Shown piece after piece: positions 36,701 through 44,446 of a stretch of 64,000 bases of DNA. A program made the translations under genes and the position numbers. The stretch lies in NCBI GenBank assembly GCA_030674185.1, contig JAPXFY010000026.1, positions 53,939,212 to 54,003,211 of the forward strand, written 5' to 3'. The first letter of the stretch is position 1, and the number at the start of each line of letters is the position of its first letter. This DNA comes from Monoplex corrugatus (Eukaryota; Mollusca; Gastropoda; Littorinimorpha; Ranellidae). The notes under the pieces were generated by a model, which was given only the letters and a program-made list of their open reading frames with translations, had not been told where the DNA came from and ran no database searches.

Positions 36701-39680
36701 TGCAATAGTCAATGCGAGACATTATGAAGGAGAGAACGAGTTTTGCAGTTGTTTCGACAGAGAGATACTTCCTGATCAGGCTTATACGATGGAGATGATA
36801 GTAGCAAGATCTGGCAGTTTGAGAGACAAAGTTGTTCATGGAGAGGGTAGAGTCAATGCAGACACCAAGGTTTTTAGCTGAATCAGAAATTGGGACTGAT
36901 GTGTTACATAATGGGAGAGAAAGAGGCAGCTGAGAAAGTTTCTGACGGGTGCCAATGAGGATAGCTTCTGTCTTGTCGTCATTAAGCTGAAGTTTATTGA
37001 ACGTCATCCAGTTCTTAATGTCCGAGTAACACTCAGTGGTGCGAGTCAACAGGCGCTGTATATTATCAGGTGAGTCACTGTCTTGAAGTTGGGTGTCATC
37101 AGCATAGAAGTGGTGTTTTATAGAGTGGGAGTTGATGATGAGTTGGAATCTCTTATAATGGTGACAGTGGTTCTCCAGGTCTCAGCTCCATAAAGACAGA
37201 CTAGTTTCATGATGGTATCGGAAGGTCCTGATGTTGATGCTGGTTGTCAGATCAGTGGATCTCCAAGGACATGTTCTTCAGCTGGCGAAAAGCCACCTTT
37301 GCCTTGCCATTTCAAGTTCTGATGTCAGCATCTGTCCCACCCTATCAATGGTGCTGCCAAGGTAGGTGAAACTCTCCACCTCTTCTAGCACCTCATCCTT
37401 CAGCATAATGGGTGTTGTATTTCCTGCACTGACATGAAGGATCTTGCCCTCCCTACATGGACGATGAGGCTTAGACCAGCTGCAGTTTCTGCAATGGTTC
37501 AGTCTTTTCCAGCATCTACTATTGGGTAGGGGAGACGTGGGTCAGATCACTTGCAAAGTCAAGGTCATCCAGCCACATCAAAAGCATCCACAGGTATCTT
37601 GGGATGCTATTTTGCTTCTGGGTTGCAGACGGCTTCATAACCTGATGCACTGCAAGCAGAAAAAGTGACAGCAAGCACCCTTGCCTCACTCCCATAACTT
37701 ACTTGTGGACATTTGTATAAACTAAAATACAAAAATGAGAGGATAAAAATGCATGATTACCGTTATAAAAACAATATTTGATCAATATGCATGCACACTT
37801 ACCCCACCGCACATTCCTGTCTGGCCTGCTGTCTTTCGGCTGCCTTTTTCCCAGGGTTCCAAGTGGGACACCTGTTCACACAACAAATTCAATTTTTCAA
37901 ATTGTGTTTTTTCCCAGTTAGTATCAAAATCAATCACATAGGCTAGCCAAAGAAAAATCAATCACATTACCAAAGAAATAAAGTGCTGACATGCTGTAGC
38001 CAAACCATTCCTTGTCGCGTAAATGAACGATTATATCAACTCTCTTGCTCTTTCAATTTACCACCAGTCTTTTGCAGGAAGATGGTAATAAGGAAGAGGG
38101 AGTGAAAGGGTTTTATAAGTCTGGACAAGGAAAAAACACTTTGTTAACACGATTTTATTTTATTTATTTTATTTTTTTTTAACCAAGCACTATTTATTCA
38201 TTTCTTATTTTATTTATTCTGTCTGCTGTGCCAGGTGTTGCAGGGAGATGGGAAGTTAAGGATCTGCAGCTACACAGGAAACCTGGCACAGTCATGTTGT
38301 AAATGTGGAGTGTACCTGCCACTCTATCTAGCCAGTGTCACTGTGGTCTTTCCCAGGCTCTGAAGCCTGATCATTTAGGCTTGAGCGCCTGGAGTAATTG
38401 TTGAAATTGTGTTTTTCCAACCATCTGTTAGATCTCCTCATTTTCAATTATATCTCTTTTGGTGTTGATTCTTGACTGAATCACAAAGTACAACAGTACT
38501 AATCAAGACACATGCCAGATTCTTGACAAAATCAGAAAGTACAATAGTATTGATCAAGAAATTTTCAGATTCTTTACTGAATCGGAAAGTACAATAGTAC
38601 TGTCATCATATGATCAAGTTTGATAGAACAAACTGCTGCAGTTGAAAGTTTTCATTTGGGCCAATAAGCACTGCTTCAACAGTATCTCTATTCAATTGTT
38701 GCCTATCTGATATTATCCAGCTCTGGATTTCAACATAACTAAGTAATCAGAAGTTTCAGAAAGAAGATTAAATGGGTTTCAGGAGATCAATGGTTGTAGG
38801 GCTGGGGGGAATCAGTGATATTTGAATTTTGATGTTATAGTGGCTGATGACACTGAAAAGTGGCAAGATGTAGTGGGAAAAGGATTGGCCCAGGTACAGA
38901 ACCTTGGGTAAAGTGTTGAGTGTAAAGAGAACCGTGGGGGGCCCCCACATACAAATTTAATTGGCAGGGACTTGGACTCATTAACCATGACCGACTGGAA
39001 AGCCATCAGTCATGTATGACAGAAACCAAGAAAGACCATTCCTTGGATTCCAAATTATATTTCAAATGAAAAAGATGGATGCTATCAAAAGCAAACGATG
39101 ACAGAAAGGAGGATCAAAAAGAATAAGAACTGGTAGTGGTACAGAAATTTGGCCACAGTCAGCTGAAAGCAACAATTATTCACAAGAATGACGGCAGTTT
39201 CAGTGCTGTTGTCAGAATCAGAGAATGATAAATAGGTTGGAAAGGATACTAAACAAAGACTGCTAGCTGGAAGAGGATCATTAAGCGGTTTCAAAACCAT
39301 TTTGATTTTCTTGATTACTTTGAAAGGAATGGCAGATTGGAGACACAACAAGAATAGCCAACTGGGTTGGACTCTGGAATTGCAGTAAAAGGCTATCAAA
39401 TCATTTTACTCTTTTCAACAACAAAATTCATGTATTCCCTTTCACAATAGAACAAACCACAAACTGACAAACAGTAGTGTTTTAAATCAAATCAACAATG
39501 ATTAAGCAAAACGAAAGTACTAACCTTATAATAGATCTCATCAATGACTTCATGGTAGGTTTTGAGTTCAAACAATTGGACCTTGAAATACGGTGAGGAC
39601 TGGATATTGGTCAGAACCAGGGTATTGAGGTTCATCGTTTTGTCATTACCCCACAGAGTCAAGGGATTGTTAGGCGGCAT
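17756..39680 (-). CDS. PRPF38B: PRPF38B, pre-mRNA-splicing factor 38B (whole gene, six coding exons)
   Basis: This encodes a nuclear spliceosome protein of the PRP38 family, which acts with the U4/U6.U5 tri-snRNP during spliceosome activation. Coding exons in transcript order are 39680-39525, 37871-37803, 34401-34250, 27781-27721, 23059-22821 and 18389-17756. They total 1311 bp, or 436 residues plus TGA. Every intron is GT-AG and the phases are 0, 0, 2, 0, 2. Residues 1-190 form the PRP38 domain, with the family signatures LWGNDKTMNLN, SSPYFKVQLFELKTYHEV, PWEKGSRKTAGQTGMCGG, RDSPYIRGLGFMYIRY and DVKAGGGHVMTIG. Residues 260-436 are Arg/Ser and Lys/His/Asp rich, like an RS domain. Human PRPF38B is about 546 residues, and the difference lies in a shorter N-terminus and tail. 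The introns are packed with transposons. A noncoding first exon is likely upstream, because a good acceptor lies 9 bases before the ATG. Confidence 0.95.
18388..18575. repeat. 41-bp tandem array spanning the PRPF38B exon 6 acceptor
   Basis: Five copies with exactly 41-bp spacing: the ATCTGAAAAC block starts at 18388, 18429, 18470, 18511 and 18552. Each copy on the minus strand reads TTTGTTTTCAG|ATACC, so each carries the pyrimidine-rich stretch, the AG and the first exon bases. Period 41 is not a multiple of three. Confidence 0.95.
18640..18668. repeat. Poly(C) tract
   Basis: About 28 consecutive C on the plus strand, preceded by AAAACAAAACAAAACAA. Length is likely unstable and prone to sequencing error. 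Confidence 0.9.
18690..19395. mobile_element. Head-to-head foldback of Penelope-element tails (interrupted by a MITE)
   Basis: The left arm (18690-18820) is a Penelope tail in minus orientation: CAGACAAGACAGACAC, ATTTTCGGCCAACTGGCC, TTTGTCAAGTGTAAGATCAC. The right arm (18885-18986, continuing at 19321-19395) is the same in plus orientation: GTGATCTTACACTTGACAAA, GTGTCTGTCTTGTCTGG, then CCTGTTTGCTTGAAGGCG and CACTCACACTTGTTTT. The loop of about 65 bp holds the CATCCCTACTGCTCTGTCC and GGGAAATTTCAGTC blocks. A similar foldback is at 63108-63475. Confidence 0.7.
18987..19320. mobile_element. Non-autonomous hAT-like MITE, 334 bp
   Basis: Ends are CAGACCTGCCAACC (18987-19000) and its exact reverse complement GGTTGGCAGGTCTG (19307-19320). 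The flanking target duplication is CTGATT at 18981-18986 and 19321-19326. The right end shares about 30 bp (TACGATTTTGGCGTA after the inverted repeat) with the autonomous element at 19985-22760. There is no coding capacity. It is inserted in a Penelope tail whose uninterrupted version is at about 63390-63470. Confidence 0.9.
19396..19978. other. Intron 5 sequence between transposons, no gene seen
   Basis: Ordinary AT-rich intron sequence. A partly repeated AATCAGTCCATATGG-like block occurs at about 19883 and 19957, next to the left end of the hAT element. Confidence 0.45.
19985..22760 (-). mobile_element. Autonomous-looking hAT-type DNA transposon, 2776 bp
   Basis: 14-bp terminal inverted repeats CAGACCTGCCAACC (19985-19998) and GGTTGGCAGGTCTG (22747-22760) are flanked by a 6-bp direct duplication AGTGTA (19979-19984 and 22761-22766). 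It contains one uninterrupted transposase frame on the minus strand (22451 down to 20361). It lies in PRPF38B intron 5, in the same orientation as the gene, with its end 60 bp from the exon 5 donor. Perfect ends and an open frame indicate a recent insertion. Confidence 0.92.
20361..22451 (-). CDS. hAT-superfamily transposase, 696 aa
   Basis: This is a DNA transposase of the hAT fold and the probable driver of the element at 19985-22760. An AT-hook-like GRPRGSGKGKRGG sits at residues 5-17. A C-X2-C...H-X5-H zinc finger (C61, C64, H81, H87) resembles a BED-type DNA-binding domain. The RNase H-like catalytic core has acidic candidates in VLGTDGS (D190) and FVTDKANVM (D256), and a conserved C-x-x-H-L-L-S-L block (C284, H287) follows. 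A C-terminal hATC dimerisation region lies near 614-655 (PVSNCGCERIFSQVRRNK). The length is normal for the superfamily, with no internal stop or frameshift. The ATG at 22451 is the first Met and lies 310 bp inside the element. It resembles the ZNF862 / KIAA1586-like transposase-derived proteins of vertebrates, but the intact terminal repeats show this is a transposon and not a domesticated gene. Confidence 0.92.
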   Translation of the reverse strand: MATRGRPRGSGKGKRGGEAALGTGSESVQKKAKKEQKFIQSYSQEYSCITASKVGSTYARCSACEFDFLVSHGGIDDVKKHVTSLRHIAKASALRNTSSLVDYIQKTEDTDLQPIRAEAYFMAFLVEHNVPLSASDHAGQLFKKMFPDSNIADTYSSARTKTTSIVKECAEDSKAELVQCMKGPFVLGTDGSQEGEDKFFPIVVRAVDPHGTIKTELLSVPSCETSATGEHIFQLLDSELRAYQIDWRNCLAFVTDKANVMIGVNKGVISFIRDKHPETFLARCVCHLLSLTVKKAMKESSKFDLDDTMRQLAWYFSKSTGRQQRLKQIQKELGLPEHKVVEHVPTRWLSLGAALDRAVEQWNALDKFFKEECSVKTSHASSTSSSDPPMRQKLGDFFRRKTTKLYVLFYATVLEVFNQVNKLEQTDSARIHLIKRDMERLYRHLLVSYLKPAALNNGALMDVDFKSSYNMKRDEDIFIGSTTREHLDCVESKQQQIFMENVKTFYKEACKYMKEKLNPAEETLWKHAELADVNLQKSVQASSLKYFLKKFPCTLPPNTTPDELEGEFLEYQAAELPPVVLNQPSAELQWKEIGAMKDHNGATRLKHLSQFMLSILLIPVSNCGCERIFSQVRRNKTDFRGSIGAKTLDALMVLKSKKGGPCYKAVFSDELLKKCKSATKRQHTEHSATSSTDTTQ
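22821..23059 (-). CDS. PRPF38B: PRPF38B coding exon 5
   Basis: 239 bp, beginning E-I-D-V-K-A-G-G-G-H-V-M-T-I-G after acceptor GGCCTACAG. It ends in E-R-R-R and the first two bases of Gly at donor AGAGG|GTAGGT. A second GT four bases on would leave an in-frame TAG, so the first donor must be used. It encodes the end of the PRP38 domain (W-H-A-T-L-F-P-R-I-P-V-P-I) and an acidic linker. The hAT element's end lies only 60 bp downstream in the intron. Confidence 0.95.
23690..25560 (-). pseudogene. LINE (RTE/jockey-like, family X), internally deleted copy
   Basis: From 25560 downward on the minus strand it shows endonuclease-domain similarity (R-L-N-V-S-I-L-S-L-G-E-M, S-G-K-H-K-I-I-Y-S-G-G-D-T), then RT N-terminal sequence. 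The catalytic palm is missing, with unrelated sequence at about 24120-24400. The C-terminal region follows at about 24060-23690. It is the same family as 40900-42000 and 45262-47560. Many stops; inactive. It lies in PRPF38B intron 4. Confidence 0.7.
25561..27720. other. PRPF38B intron 4, no further feature recognised
   Basis: AT-rich, with a C16 run at about 25630. A 65-codon minus-strand frame at 26050-26247 follows a CTACAG acceptor-like site. I could not link it to any gene, and its phase relation to PRPF38B exons was not tested by homology. Confidence 0.4.
27721..27781 (-). CDS. PRPF38B: PRPF38B coding exon 4
   Basis: 61 bp. Its first base completes the split Arg codon, then 20 codons read YTQPPADLWAWFEDYLDDEE. 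Acceptor GTTTCTTCCAG, donor GAGGAG|GTAAGA. It matches the Y-T-Q-P-P-x-D-L-W-x-W segment of PRPF38B. Confidence 0.95.
28226..29356 (+). pseudogene. LINE ORF2, endonuclease end and RT fingers
   Basis: A 376-codon frame carrying the last endonuclease motif SDHSAIL and a basic spacer (CAKRARRRAERRWRKSK). The RT N-terminal motif K-N-Y-R-P-I-S-N-L-S-F-L-S-K-L-L-E-K follows near its end. The correct frame is lost at about 29303 (CACTTTG then TCTGCC), where one extra base shifts it into the next open frame. The first Met is arbitrary because the element is truncated. Confidence 0.85.
29301..30560 (+). pseudogene. LINE ORF2, RT palm and thumb
   Basis: A 419-codon frame continuing the RT after the frameshift. 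It has FQSAYRQCHSTETAL, LDLSAAFDTIDHGI (first catalytic Asp), GVPQGSVLGPVLFTLYT, FYADDTQL (catalytic YADD), LGVCIDSTLSM and the C-terminal LAQLHWLPVSKRIQYK and FAVSGPLSWNKLPLS-type blocks. It reaches a natural stop. All catalytic residues visible to me are kept. The upstream frameshift and 5' truncation make this copy non-autonomous. Confidence 0.88.
30698..30805. repeat. (GT)n microsatellite inside the LINE 3' tail
   Basis: About 100 bp of GT/CGTG. The same position in other copies of this LINE tail (36090-36120 minus, 57390-57530 plus) also holds GT-rich runs, so the run travels with the family. Confidence 0.9.
31385..33200 (+). pseudogene. Decayed LINE (family A, with C-terminal Cys-His block)
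   Basis: Plus-strand blocks in several frames: D-D-W-L-E-A-K-S-S-E near 31400, G-I-S-L-L-N-I-V-S-K-L-Y-A-R-V near 31800, F-T-D-L-T-K-A near 31990 (palm), I-K-Q-G-C-V-P-A-P-T-L-F near 32160, V-Y-N-A-C-I-I-N-S-L-L-Y-G near 32690, H-G-H-V-H-R-M near 32885 and C-R-D-C-L-S-H-T-G-L-T-S near 33045. The order and motifs match the better-preserved copy at 55687-57745. Many frameshifts. It lies in PRPF38B intron 3. Confidence 0.75.
33201..34001. other. Intron 3 AT-rich sequence, no feature recognised
   Basis: No coding, repeat or RNA signal that I can support. Confidence 0.4.
34002..34190. mobile_element. piggyBac-like MITE, copy 2
   Basis: 189 bp, TTAACCCTTTGACCCTCGC at one end and GGGAGTCAAAAGGTTAA at the other, TTAA-bounded. 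It has the same internal TTTCCTGCAGGAGGCTGGTG block as copies 1 and 3. It lies only 60 bp from the donor end of PRPF38B exon 3. Confidence 0.8.
34250..34401 (-). CDS. PRPF38B: PRPF38B coding exon 3
   Basis: 152 bp, from V-R-G-V-G-A-G-G-I-V-S-S-A to G-F-M-Y-I and the first two bases of Arg. Acceptor GTTTTACACAG, donor ATCAG|GTAAGA. It encodes the K-L-F-T-L-K-L-T-K-K-Q-V and H-R-D-S-P-Y-I-R blocks of the PRP38 domain. Confidence 0.95.
34402..35985. other. PRPF38B intron 2, first part, no feature recognised
   Basis: AT-rich. A region at about 35480-35660 has several AACCCTTT(C/A) words and might be a degraded relative of the TTAA MITE, but I could not define ends. Confidence 0.4.
35990..37140 (-). 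mobile_element. CR1/L2-like LINE, 3' half
   Basis: Minus strand: starts mid-RT at I-N-S-H-S-I-K-H-H-F-Y-A-D-D (37140), keeps an open frame to 36267, and has the same 3' tail (GATTTTGCGCTATATAAATA, then ATTATT repeats) as 28226-30880. Amino acids are nearly identical to that copy, so both are young. At 37140 it abuts a different LINE fragment. Confidence 0.88.
36267..37049 (-). pseudogene. LINE RT C-terminal frame, 260 aa
   Basis: Same protein segment as residues ~160-415 of the frame at 29301-30560 (T-R-T-T-E-C-Y-S-D-I-K-N-W-M-T onward). One codon is missing in the QLP-LSLP stretch, and a frame change lies near the C-terminus. It is the fragment of a 5'-truncated insertion and not a host gene. 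Confidence 0.85.
37141..37700 (-). pseudogene. LINE fragment (RT palm to thumb), different family from its neighbour
   Basis: Minus strand gives G-V-R-Q-G-C-L-L-S near 37680, a L-D-D-L-D-F-A-S-D block (degenerate YADD region) near 37560, and a V-E-S-F-T-Y-L-G-S-like block with V-G-Q-M near 37340. Frames are broken. It joins directly to the CR1/L2-like LINE at about 37141. Confidence 0.6.
37803..37871 (-). CDS. PRPF38B: PRPF38B coding exon 2
   Basis: A 69-bp exon (23 codons) reading V-S-H-L-E-P-W-E-K-G-S-R-K-T-A-G-Q-T-G-M-C-G-G. The acceptor is TTGTGTGAACAG and the donor GGG|GTAAGT. It is phase 0 on both sides and too short to stand out as an open frame. It is the most conserved segment of the family. 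Confidence 0.95.
38466..38625. repeat. ~51-bp tandem repeat, three diverged copies
   Basis: Three copies of GATTCTTGACTGAATC-ACAAAGTACAACAGTACT-like units starting near 38466, 38518 and 38568. It lies in PRPF38B intron 1. Confidence 0.8.
38630..39520. other. PRPF38B intron 1 remainder, no gene recognised
   Basis: Several short minus-strand frames (38768-39399) have no similarity I recognise. It could contain an old repeat. Confidence 0.35.
39525..39680 (-). CDS. PRPF38B: PRPF38B coding exon 1
   Basis: It starts MPPNNPLTLWGNDKTMNLN and runs 52 codons to YYK, followed by donor AAG|GTTAGT. The PRP38 domain begins almost at once. TTTTCTCTTCAG lies just upstream and ends at 39690, so the exon probably begins at 39689 with 9 noncoding bases and is preceded by an unseen 5' exon. 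The ATG at 39680 has A at -3 and is the first in-frame Met of the domain. A short coding extension from an upstream exon cannot be excluded, since human PRPF38B has about 35 more residues here. Confidence 0.93.
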
Positions 39681-40104
39681 CTTGCTTTCCTGAAGAGAAA
39701 AGACAGAATAATGTTAAAAAGACAGAATAATGTTAACACAGCCAGATACCAATAGGGAGATGGTCTCCAGACTGCTCATCAGCCAGGATCTTGTGCGTCA
39801 CTGCGTATCAGCTATGTACATACCTTTCATATGCTTTATAAACCTAGTCCTAACCTTTACCCTTATTGTAACCCTCTGATCTTCTAAGAGTTACATGTCA
39901 GTGCAGCATTAACTACAAATGAATTCATTTAGACACTTGATTAAAATGTTAACTCAAACTGAAAGTTAATCCTAACCCCACCCCAAACTCCCACACTGAA
40001 TCTCATTTATCATCTCATCTGAAAAACAGACATCCAGATCACAATTCCAAATCTGAAAATGGGGAAAACTGAGTTGAAGTTCATTGAAAGCCTCAAAATA
40101 CATC

Positions 40105-40680
40105 AGTGGTGCAGATCCTTCTAAAAGTCAAGGGTTTTCATACCCCCACTAAAAACAACTTGAGGGTTTTCATACCCCCAATAATTTTTTTAGGGGGTTT
40201 TCATACCCTTTGCCAAAATTTCTGGGGGTATGAGCCACCGATGCAAAGACTCGGTATTTTGTTTTCCCAAGTGATTTTTTGGCCTAATGGTTTAAATAAA
40301 TTAAATTATAAAAAAGCAAGCAGCATGGCCTTCTACTAAATTAGAATAAAGATCAACTCTTTACAGTGACACATGCCAGTTTCCACACTGATGTAATGCC
40401 CGACCCCAACGCTGCATGTGCCGCGGCGGGCAAGCTAAGCGATGTCGGTCGCGTCGTTAGCTTGCCCGCCGCGGCTAGGCGAGCAAACGGAGCGATAGGT
40501 CTATACCCCCACGGCTCAAAACCTTTACGTGATGAGACCGGCAGAGGAAAAATGCTTACGTGACCATACCCTCAAGACGACAAAGTCTTACGTGTTCATA
40601 CCCTTTTGACATAATTTTTGTACGTGATTTCCATCTTCCTTACGTGATTTACCCCCATCTCTACGTGATCTGCACCCCTG
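40105..40680. mobile_element. Non-autonomous hAT-like element, 576 bp
   Basis: Ends are CAGTGGTGCAGATC (40105-40118) and GATCTGCACCCCTG (40667-40680), inverted repeats with one mismatch. The flanking target duplication is ATACAT (40099-40104 and 40681-40686). Subterminal direct repeats are GGTTTTCATACCC (three near 40133-40210) on the left and TTACGTGA/CTACGTGA (several) on the right. The centre has a perfect 18-bp-stem hairpin (CCGCGGCGGGCAAGCTAA and its complement, about 40421-40474) that is far more GC-rich than its surroundings. It has no coding capacity. Confidence 0.88.
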
Positions 40681-40899
40681 ATACATAGAAAATGTATAGA
40701 GCAGAGGTGAAGGCTTTTGTTACTATGTAAAAATTTATAGGATCTATTTTTAAATACCAAAGTCCTTAATCTTAAAGTTGACTAACTTTTAAAAAAAAAT
40801 TCATTAAGATATAAATTAAATTATCACTGTTATGTGCCATGCTACATACTGTTGGTGACCATGACCTTCCAATTATGAATCTTTAGTCAAACTCAAAGC

Positions 40900-42000
40900 A
40901 AGTCTATCTGTTACCTTTCTGTCCTCATCCACTCTGCAAAACTAATATTTTCTCCTAGGGTCTATCTCAGTATCTGATGTTCTTTTTTCCTCTAGCGTTC
41001 CTCTTGTGACCAGAGATTCAAATTTCTCTCACTTCATGTCCTATAAGTGTTGCTCGTCTCTTCCTAATCTTCTTCATTAATGTTCTTTTTGTGTTTGCTT
41101 CTTTCAAGACTGTCTCATTTGTTTTCTTTGCTGTCCATAGAACTGATTAATATTCTCCTCAAAAACATGTTTCAGCAGCCTCAATCTTGTTCCGACTTAG
41201 CTTGATGATTGTCCAGGCTTTGGATCTATGTAACAATTACACTATTGCCATTGGTTTTATATAACTCTGAAGAACTATTTTTCTGATGTTAACTGATAAG
41301 CATTTGTTGGTAAGAATGTTTTTCATTTCTTTAATACTGTTTTAGTTTGGCCAGTTCTGCTCGATGAAATATTTCTAACGTGCATCTGTCATCTGGTAGA
41401 TGAGTGTTCCCAGATATTTAAACTTAACTTGTCTTCATGATGTGCCACTTGCTGTCACTTTACATGAGAATTTATTTTTACTATTCAGTTCTAGCCCTTT
41501 AATTTCTGCTTTTTATTTACATTGTATTCACTACATTTTGAAGGTCTTTTTCATTTTCTGCAATTAGAAGTTGCCATCTACATAACAAAGACTGTTTATC
41601 ATTTTTACTCCGACCTTTATCCCAGGGCACTTTCTAGGTTTCTCATGTTTTTCACTGTATAATCTGGTGACAAACCACATCCCTGCGTACCCCTCTTTTC
41701 ATGTTTTGAAAAGAGCGTGTATTATTTTTTACTCTAATTGCTGCTTGTTCACAATACATATTTCTCATTATTCTTATATCTTTTCCGTCTATACTGAACT
41801 TTTCCAGTTGGTTGATCAATTCTTTGCGGCTTACCCAATCAAAAGCCTTGGTATACTCAACAAAACATAGGCCTAATTACAATTTCTTATTTTACTCAAC
41901 TAATCTTTCTATGAAAGTTCTTAGGATGTATATGGCATTTATTAGTTCCTGTCCCATCAACGAATCCACATTGTTCTGATTTTCTGTTTTGATTCTGTTC
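40900..42000 (-). pseudogene. LINE (family X), 3' half, decayed
   Basis: Minus-strand similarity to the C-terminal half of the family X LINE at 45262-47560. Blocks correspond to the C-terminal domain at about 40930-41230 and the RT palm at about 41600-41900. Many stops. Confidence 0.65.
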
Positions 42001-42119
42001 CTTGTCCTCATAATGATTATTCTGAACAGAATCCTTCATCTAGAAGATACATTTTCTGTACTGATTATTCCTGCAGTTTATGAGACCTCCAGCAAAGACA
42101 GTAAAGGAGAAACACTTAG

Positions 42120-43130
42120 GCTACTGATTAAGCCTATTTATTAGCCTTCAGCAAAATTGTTTAGGCTTATCATGTTCTAGTTTACTTAATGTTTTTCACA
42201 TACTTAAGCTTGCTAATTACTTGGAGTCTGCATGTGGTAAAGTAAAGGCAATAATTCAACAACTACGAAAGGGGAATTGTTTCAGAAGTCTCAGATATTA
42301 AAGGTCATCAAGGGAGTTAATTAATTATTGGGTTAGTCACACTCACAATGAGCATTGCTGCATTATAACTAATCATAGATTTTCATAATAATACCTGCAA
42401 CCTGTATGTGATGAATTACAAACCAGAATTCCATCAATGGTAGTAGCAGTTAAAATAGCTTTATGGCTGTTATGTGATGCTTTTTAAGATCACTCAATTA
42501 ACTAACTACTGAATTAATTACCAAAACTTCTGTGACTATTTCTTTTGTTTTGTTAGATAATACCTGGAGTGTGTATATGGCATATCATGTAAAAATTCCA
42601 ACCATTACTAGTATTAGTATTACAATTTACATATGTTATATTGGTTTTAAGACTCTTAGGTGATGATTTTTTTTTAGCTTGTTAAGGCAGAGCTGTTATG
42701 AAGGAAGTTAAAACAATTTAATGACTGTGACACAATGTTTTTTAAGCTTATTAAGTTGATTAATTACTGTATTAGTTACCACAGCTGTTATGACCAGTAC
42801 TTTTTAAGTGATACACAGAGTCTGTGTAGATAATTACATGCCTCATTTACAGAGGCTTTAGGACTCTCATGTGTTTTTTTTTTCAAAGCTGGTTTAAGTG
42901 ATTAGGCCTAATCAATCATGGGGCTGATTACCGAAACTATTAATATTATGACTAATCATCATTCAGGGTTTTCATGATGAGTAATAACTTGATTCTGTCT
43001 GTGACAAATCAAATGCCAAAATTCCAGCTATTACAGAAGTTGTAATGATTTTAGTACTTTCATGCACTTTTTCTTAAGAGCTGGTTTGGTTATTATCAGC
43101 ACCATTTCATCAACTCGAGAATACTTTGTG
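42120..43130. repeat. Degenerate ~170-210 bp tandem repeat, about five units
   Basis: Recurring ordered blocks are a GGCTTTAGGACTCTCATGTG-like block (42461, 42642, 42852, 43049), a CTTTTTAAG/AGCTGGTTT block, a GATTAATTACTGAATTAATTACC block, and a CTGGAGTGTGTATATGGCAT / AAAATTCCA block (42391, 42563, 42801, 42986). Units are too diverged for simple slippage and look like an old satellite. Confidence 0.6.
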
Positions 43131-43344
43131 CATGTGAAGGCCTTTCTGGTAATATTCAGGTTTTGGTTCTTGGTTTAGTCTTTGCTTGCAAAGTCATTTT
43201 ACTTTACATTCACAAAATGTTGACATTTGTGAACTGATCACAGTTTCTGCTATAGATGCGAGCCATGTGTAAAATGGCCAAAATTTATTATTTCAGAAAT
43301 TCTTAACTTTCGTTACTGTCCACCGAACGAAAACATTTTATACC

Positions 43345-43466
43345 ATTGAAAAGCATGCCTTAATACTCGTACTTGAGCAAATATGCTTGTCTATTTTTTT
43401 AAATAAAATTTTGAATTCTGAGTCATCGTCCAGGAAATTTTTTAATTTGTTAATGCTGTTAGTAAA
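43345..43466 (-). mobile_element. LINE 3'-end fragment, young, inverted
   Basis: The reverse complement matches 45041-45163 over about 120 bp with only a handful of differences (TTTACTAACAGCA(T/C)TAACAAATT onward to AAGGCATGCTTTTCA). It is probably a truncated copy of the LINE end at 44805-45262. Confidence 0.75.
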
Positions 43467-43469
43467 GTA

Positions 43470-43815
43470 AGGAAGGAAAGATATTTATTCAGCACTGTAG
43501 TACTACTAACACAAGAAAATGTTCTTTTTCACATCGAGTAGCCCCTTTGTGGAATAAACTCCCAACTAACATAAAATTTGCACAAGATACTAACACAGTA
43601 ACAGTAACAAATTCAAGAATTTTTTGGACGAAATTCCAAAATTTAAAGAACTTTTCTTCGATTATGATGATTAAAGGCCTGATTAGGCTTGTGCAAACAA
43701 AAAGATAATGCGCATTAACACCTGTTTTATAAATAGTTGAGAAAGAGGGGACGTAAATAGGACGAAAGGACTAGGCGATTGAAGGCCAGTCCCAACTACT
43801 ACTACTACCATAGTG
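43470..43815 (+). pseudogene. LINE 3'-end fragment, older
   Basis: Translates to pieces like T-R-K-C-S-F-S-H-R-V-A-P-L-W-N-K-L-P, then a basic end and an ACTACTACTACTACC tail. It has the same layout as 44805-45262 but is diverged. Confidence 0.55.
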
Positions 43816-44446
43816 GTACTTTGTTTTTTCTTTTCAGTGATGCTAATTATATGGACCTATTTACAAAAAAACCCACCTGTCATAGATGATAGACATACCT
43901 AGGTCACTAGCCTAGGTGAGAGGTCTTGCGTAAACTTGGTTAAGTGCCTTTCGTCACTCACTCACTGTGACTGTCGGCGAAAACCTTTTCATACATCTGT
44001 TAAGCTTTTTTCCTATGTGCAGTGATATCAACAATGTCATTATTTAAAAAAATGTTGTCAAATAGCAGGTTACACACCCCTAACTAGTACTGTAACCCAA
44101 TACCTTGGGTAGTGACAGTGAGTGATATAACTCGTTTTGGCCTAGTCAGCTAGTGGCTAGTCGTTCTTCAAATCGAAGACGAATGAAGTTTTCTTTCAAC
44201 CAAGGCGTGAACGTAACAATACCCATGGAAACAGGTACAAAATTGTAAATTTTCTTTCAATTACAATAAAAACAACATGCAATACGCTACCTTTTGGGGG
44301 GGAAATGTACGTACAGTAGTATTGGTAGTTCTAAATATTCTCAGCACACAACTGACAACGTTGAAACAATTCAATCAGACTTAACCGGATGTATATAGCG
44401 CCCCCACTGTAGCAGTGACAGACATCCGTTTGTAGGCCTAGGCCTA
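43816..44446. other. Spacer upstream of PRPF38B, no gene recognised
   Basis: The undetected 5' exon and promoter of PRPF38B could be here or in 39.7-43.3 kb. No convincing TATA, CpG cluster or donor could be singled out. Confidence 0.3.
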
